From the NCBI RefSeq assembly GCF_015776785.2, contig NZ_LFMD02000007.1:217549-281548 (forward strand): a stretch of DNA of 64,000 bases. The letters run 5' to 3'. The notes beneath the pieces were generated by a model that was not told where the DNA came from, searched no databases, and saw only the letters and a list, made by a program, of their open reading frames with translations. Position 1 is the first letter of the stretch, and each line of letters begins with the position of its first letter. The position numbers and the translations under genes were made by a program. Below, piece after piece: positions 60,614 through 64,000 of this stretch. This stretch comes from Kitasatospora sp. SUK 42. GTDB taxonomy: Bacteria; Actinomycetota; Actinomycetes; Streptomycetales; Streptomycetaceae.

Positions 60614-63600
60614 TCAGTCGGCCGAGCGGCCGAGCTCGTTGTCGATGAAGGCGAAGATCTCCCCGACCGACGCCGACTCGATCCTGTCCGCCAGGTCGGG
60701 GCCGTCGGAGGTGCCGGCGGTCTCGTTCAGCCGCGACAGCAGCGTCTGCAGCCGGACGGTGATGGCGGCACGGTCCTGGTCGTCGGCCAGGCCGGCGGCG
60801 AGCGCCGCCTCCAGCCGCTCCAGTTCGCCGACGGCCGACGGCGCGCCGCTCTCGGCGGCCGCCCGGGCGAGCAGACGATCGGCGAGCGACTGCGGCGTCG
60901 GGTGGTCGAAGACCACCGTGGCGGGCAGTCGCAGCCCGGTCGCGACACCGATCCGGTTACGCAGGTCGACGGCGGTCAGCGAGTCGAAGCCCAGCTCCTG
61001 GAACGGCTTCTCCAGGTCGACGGTGGCCGGATCCGGGTGGCCGAGCACGCCCGCCACCTCGGCCCTGACCAGCTCGACCACCAGCTTGCGCTGCTCCGCC
61101 TCGGGCAGTCCGGCCAGGCGCCCGGTCAGCGACTCGGCCGCGACGGCGTGCGCCCGGGCGGTCCGGCGGGCCGGGGTCCGCCGCGGGCCGGACGGCCGGA
61201 CGGCCTCGGCCGGGGCGGGCTCGCCGGACCGCGCGGCGGTGAACTCCTCCTCGCCCACCTCCTGGAAGACCAGGGCGTCCACGGTGGCCACCAGATCGCC
61301 GGCGGCGTCGGTGAGGCGGAGCGCGGCGCGGCGCTCGTCCAGCATGGCCAGGTGGACCCGGGCCGTCACCGCTCCCGCCGCGTGCAGCCGCACCCCGCGC
61401 CACTCGGCGGGCACCGGGATGACACCGGGCTCCGACGGGTAGACGGGGAGGTTCGGGATCACCTCGCCGAGCAGGACCGGGTGCAGCCCGTAGCGGGCGG
61501 CCTCCGGCGCCAGCTCCTCGGGCAGGCCCACCTCGAAGGAGTCGCCGCCGTCCGCCGAGGTCCAGCTCTCCGGCTCGGCGGCCTCCTCGGTGCCGAGCTG
61601 TCCGTCGGCGTGCAGGGTCCAGGGCGCGTCCGCGCCCTCGGGGCGGGCGTGGACGGTCAGGGCGCGGTAGCCGCCGTCGTCGGCCGGGCCGACCTTCACC
61701 TGCACCTGGACACCGCCGCGCTCGGGCACGATCAGCGGCGCATGGACGAACAGCTCCTCAACGGTGGTGCAGCCGAGTTCGTCACCTGCTCGGACGGCCA
61801 GCTCGACGAACGCCGAGGCCGGCACCACGACCGCGCCGTGCACGGTGTGGTCGGCCAGCCACGGATGCGTCCGCAGCGACCAGCGGCCGGTGAACAACGC
61901 CTCGTCCGCACCGGCCAGTTCGACCGCCGCGCCCAGCAGCGGGTGGTCGGCCGGGGTCAGTCCGAGGTCCGTGCTGTCGGTGGGCGCGGACGTGCCTTCG
62001 AGCCAGTAGCGCTCGTGCTGGAAGGCGTAGGTCGGCAGGTCGGTGCGACGGGCGCCGGAACCGGCGAAGAACGCCGGCCAGTCGACCGGAACACCGTGCG
62101 CGTGCAGCCGGCCCAGGGCCTCGACCAGGCTGTGCGCCTCCGGCCGGTCACGGCGGACGGCGGCGAGCAGGGCGTGCTCGCCCGTGGAGTCGAGGGTGTC
62201 CTGGGCGAGCGCGGTGAGCACCCCGTCCGGGCCCAGCTCCAGGAAGGCCGTGACACCCTCCCCGGCCAAAGTCCGTACGGCGTCGGCGAAGCGGACCGCC
62301 TCGCGGATGTGCTGCGCCCAGTAGTCCGGCGAGCACAGCTGCTCGGTGGTGGCCAGTTCACCGGTGACGTCCGACACCACCGGAATCCTCGGAGCGTGGA
62401 AGGTGAGCCTGGCCGCCTCCGCACGGAACTCGTCCAACATCCCGTCCATCAGCGGCGAGTGGAAGGCGTGGCTCACCGTGAGGCGCGTCGCCTTGTGACC
62501 GGCCGCCTCCAACCTGGCCGCCACGGCCAGGACTTCGTCCTCGACGCCCGAGATCACCACCGAGCGCGGGCCGTTCACGGCCGCGATGCCGACCGTGGTC
62601 TCGCGCCCGGCCAGCAGCGGCAGCACCGCCTCCTCCGGCGCCCGCACGGCCACCATCGCCCCGCCGGACGGCAAGGCCTGCATCAACCGCGCCCTCGCGG
62701 CCACCAGCCTCGCCGCGTCAGGCAGCGAGAGCACACCCGCCACGTGCGCGGCCGCCAGTTCGCCGACCGAGTGTCCGGCCAGGACGTCGGGCCGCACGCC
62801 CCAGGACTCGACCAGCCGGAACAGCGCCACCTCGACGGCGAACAGCGCGGGCTGGGTGAAGCCCGTGTCGTCCAGCCCGTCGCCAGAGGCGATCACCCCG
62901 GCCAACGGCCGCTCCAGCAGCGGGTCCAGCTGCTCACACACCTCGTCGAAGGCCGCCCGGAACACCGGGAACGCCTCGGACAACTCCCGGCCCATACCGA
63001 CTCGTTGCGCACCCTGCCCGGTGAACAGGAACGCCGTACGACCCCCGGCTCCGGTCACCCGGGCCGGCACCGCCGAGCCCAGCTGCGCCAGCAGCGCCTC
63101 CCGGTCGCCACCGGCCGCCGAGATCCGGTACTCCAGCGCCGAGCGGCCCGTCGCGAGTGAGAAGGCCACGTCGGCGACGGGCAGGTCCGCCCGCTCGGCC
63201 GTGAACGACGCCAGCCGCTCCACCTGCGCCGACAGCGCCTCCGGAGAGCGCGCCGACAGCACCCAGGGCACCACCGGCAGCGCGGCCACCGGCTCAGCGG
63301 GGGCCTCCTCCGCCACCGGCGCCTGCTCAAGGATCACGTGCGCGTTCGTCCCGCTGATGCCGAAGGAGGACACCCCCGCTCGGCGCGGGCGGTCCGTGGA
63401 CTCCCAGGCCCGGTTCTCGGTGAGCAGTTCCACCGCACCGACCGACCAGTCGACGTGCGAGGTGGGCGAGTCGATGTGGAGCGACTTCGGCAGCACCTCG
63501 TGCCGCATCGCCTCGATCATCTTGATCACACTGCCGACACCCGCCGCCGCCTGGGTGTGGCCGAGGTTGGACTTCAGCGAACCGAGCCAGAGCGGCCGAC

Positions 63601-64000
63601 CTTCCGGCCGGTCCTGACCGTACGTCGCCAGCAGGGCCTGGGCCTCGATCGGGTCGCCGAGTCGCGTCCCGGTCCCATGCGCCTCCACCACGTCCACCTC
63701 GGCGGCCGTCAGCCGGGCACTGGCCAGCGCCTGCCGGATGACGCGCTCCTGGGACGGGCCGTTCGGCGCGGTCAGACCGTTCGACGCGCCGTCCTGGTTC
63801 ACCGCCGAACCCCGGATCACGGCCAGCACCTGGTGCCCGTTGCGCCACGCGTCGGACAGCCGCTCCACCAGAAGCAGCCCGACACCCTCCGACCAGCCGG
63901 TGCCGTCCGCGCCGTCGGCGAACGGCTTGCACCGGCCGTCGGCGGCCAGACCGCGCTGGCGGGAGAACTCCACGAAGGTCAGCGGGGTGGACATCACCGT
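60614..64000 (-). CDS. Type I PKS module KS-AT-(DH)-ACP, cut by the window edge
   Basis: The 3' part of a PKS gene running off the right edge; it reads in frame from 64000 and lacks the KS active-site Cys. Visible in order: KS second half (VEAHGTGTRLGD, NLGHTQAAAG), AT (GHSVGE, HAFH, malonyl type), a DH-like region, ACP (LGFDSLTAVDLRNR) and a C-terminal docking domain (SVGEIFAFIDNELG). The DH-like region keeps HTVHGAVVVP, but where HPALLDAA should stand it reads HPVLLGEVI, and the hotdog second half is shortened. There is no KR. The module should therefore leave a beta-keto group. The end lies 44 bases before the next PKS gene, whose N-terminal docking coil is its likely partner. Confidence 0.93.
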   Translation of the reverse strand, partial: TVMSTPLTFVEFSRQRGLAADGRCKPFADGADGTGWSEGVGLLLVERLSDAWRNGHQVLAVIRGSAVNQDGASNGLTAPNGPSQERVIRQALASARLTAAEVDVVEAHGTGTRLGDPIEAQALLATYGQDRPEGRPLWLGSLKSNLGHTQAAAGVGSVIKMIEAMRHEVLPKSLHIDSPTSHVDWSVGAVELLTENRAWESTDRPRRAGVSSFGISGTNAHVILEQAPVAEEAPAEPVAALPVVPWVLSARSPEALSAQVERLASFTAERADLPVADVAFSLATGRSALEYRISAAGGDREALLAQLGSAVPARVTGAGGRTAFLFTGQGAQRVGMGRELSEAFPVFRAAFDEVCEQLDPLLERPLAGVIASGDGLDDTGFTQPALFAVEVALFRLVESWGVRPDVLAGHSVGELAAAHVAGVLSLPDAARLVAARARLMQALPSGGAMVAVRAPEEAVLPLLAGRETTVGIAAVNGPRSVVISGVEDEVLAVAARLEAAGHKATRLTVSHAFHSPLMDGMLDEFRAEAARLTFHAPRIPVVSDVTGELATTEQLCSPDYWAQHIREAVRFADAVRTLAGEGVTAFLELGPDGVLTALAQDTLDSTGEHALLAAVRRDRPEAHSLVEALGRLHAHGVPVDWPAFFAGSGARRTDLPTYAFQHERYWLEGTSAPTDSTDLGLTPADHPLLGAAVELAGADEALFTGRWSLRTHPWLADHTVHGAVVVPASAFVELAVRAGDELGCTTVEELFVHAPLIVPERGGVQVQVKVGPADDGGYRALTVHARPEGADAPWTLHADGQLGTEEAAEPESWTSADGGDSFEVGLPEELAPEAARYGLHPVLLGEVIPNLPVYPSEPGVIPVPAEWRGVRLHAAGAVTARVHLAMLDERRAALRLTDAAGDLVATVDALVFQEVGEEEFTAARSGEPAPAEAVRPSGPRRTPARRTARAHAVAAESLTGRLAGLPEAEQRKLVVELVRAEVAGVLGHPDPATVDLEKPFQELGFDSLTAVDLRNRIGVATGLRLPATVVFDHPTPQSLADRLLARAAAESGAPSAVGELERLEAALAAGLADDQDRAAITVRLQTLLSRLNETAGTSDGPDLADRIESASVGEIFAFIDNELGRSAD
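61791..61980. repeat. 190-bp segment identical to 57673-57862
   Basis: Second copy of the identical block described at 57673. The identity stops at 61981, where T replaces C. Confidence 0.85.

Overview
This is high-GC actinomycete DNA, most likely Streptomycetaceae (Streptomyces or Kitasatospora). The grounds are very strong third-position G/C bias, many GTG starts, Tat and lipobox signals, sugar ABC transporters without their own ATPase, Streptomyces-type secreted proteins, and a modular type I polyketide synthase (PKS). It reads as accessory catabolic territory leading into a biosynthetic cluster at the right edge. No rRNA, tRNA, insertion sequence, prophage or CRISPR array was seen.

Left (1-11192): a mannoside operon. 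A LacI-type regulator faces an ABC importer (binding protein and two permeases), a GH5-like beta-mannosidase candidate, a GH38 alpha-mannosidase, a ROK sugar kinase and mannose-6-phosphate isomerase. This gene set could take up and break down N-glycan or mannan fragments to fructose-6-phosphate. Matching operators lie on both sides of the regulator gene, each in a promoter.

Centre-left (11247-17372): small unrelated units. These are a DUF2267 protein, a hotdog thioesterase coupled to a small unknown protein, a secreted DUF6528-like protein, a FAD oxidoreductase, a flavoprotein, the relic of a DMT transporter, a protease-inhibitor-like secreted protein and a small secreted peptide. Then 17624-27593 is a sulfate-ester scavenging locus: a short leader peptide with tandem Cys codons, a TauD/AtsK-type dioxygenase, a ROK regulator, an oligopeptide-type ABC importer with a fused double ATPase, and an arylsulfatase.

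Centre (27721-34935): a phosphopantetheinyl transferase (able in principle to prime the PKS), a barstar-like protein, a polysaccharide deacetylase, a PHP-domain metallohydrolase, a decayed P-loop protein, a DinB-like protein, a lipoprotein and a methyltransferase.

Centre-right (34971-46670): an IclR-controlled catabolic regulon. It holds an IlvD/Edd dehydratase, a U32-like TIM-barrel protein, an EEP-fold hydrolase, a zinc alcohol dehydrogenase, an IMPase-family phosphatase, a full ABC importer and a secreted protein. The palindrome GTTCTG-N5-CAGAAC recurs at the relevant promoters.

Right (46888-64000): an MFS exporter divergent from an HxlR regulator; a DeoR/LacI hybrid regulator with an orphan sugar-binding protein and a GH35 beta-galactosidase; then two PKS genes on the minus strand. 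The last PKS module ends in a thioester reductase domain, so the chain should leave as an aldehyde or alcohol. The other PKS gene runs off the right edge.

A structural theme runs through the window: at least five minus-strand genes end inside short tandem duplications that copy the stop codon into the downstream spacer.
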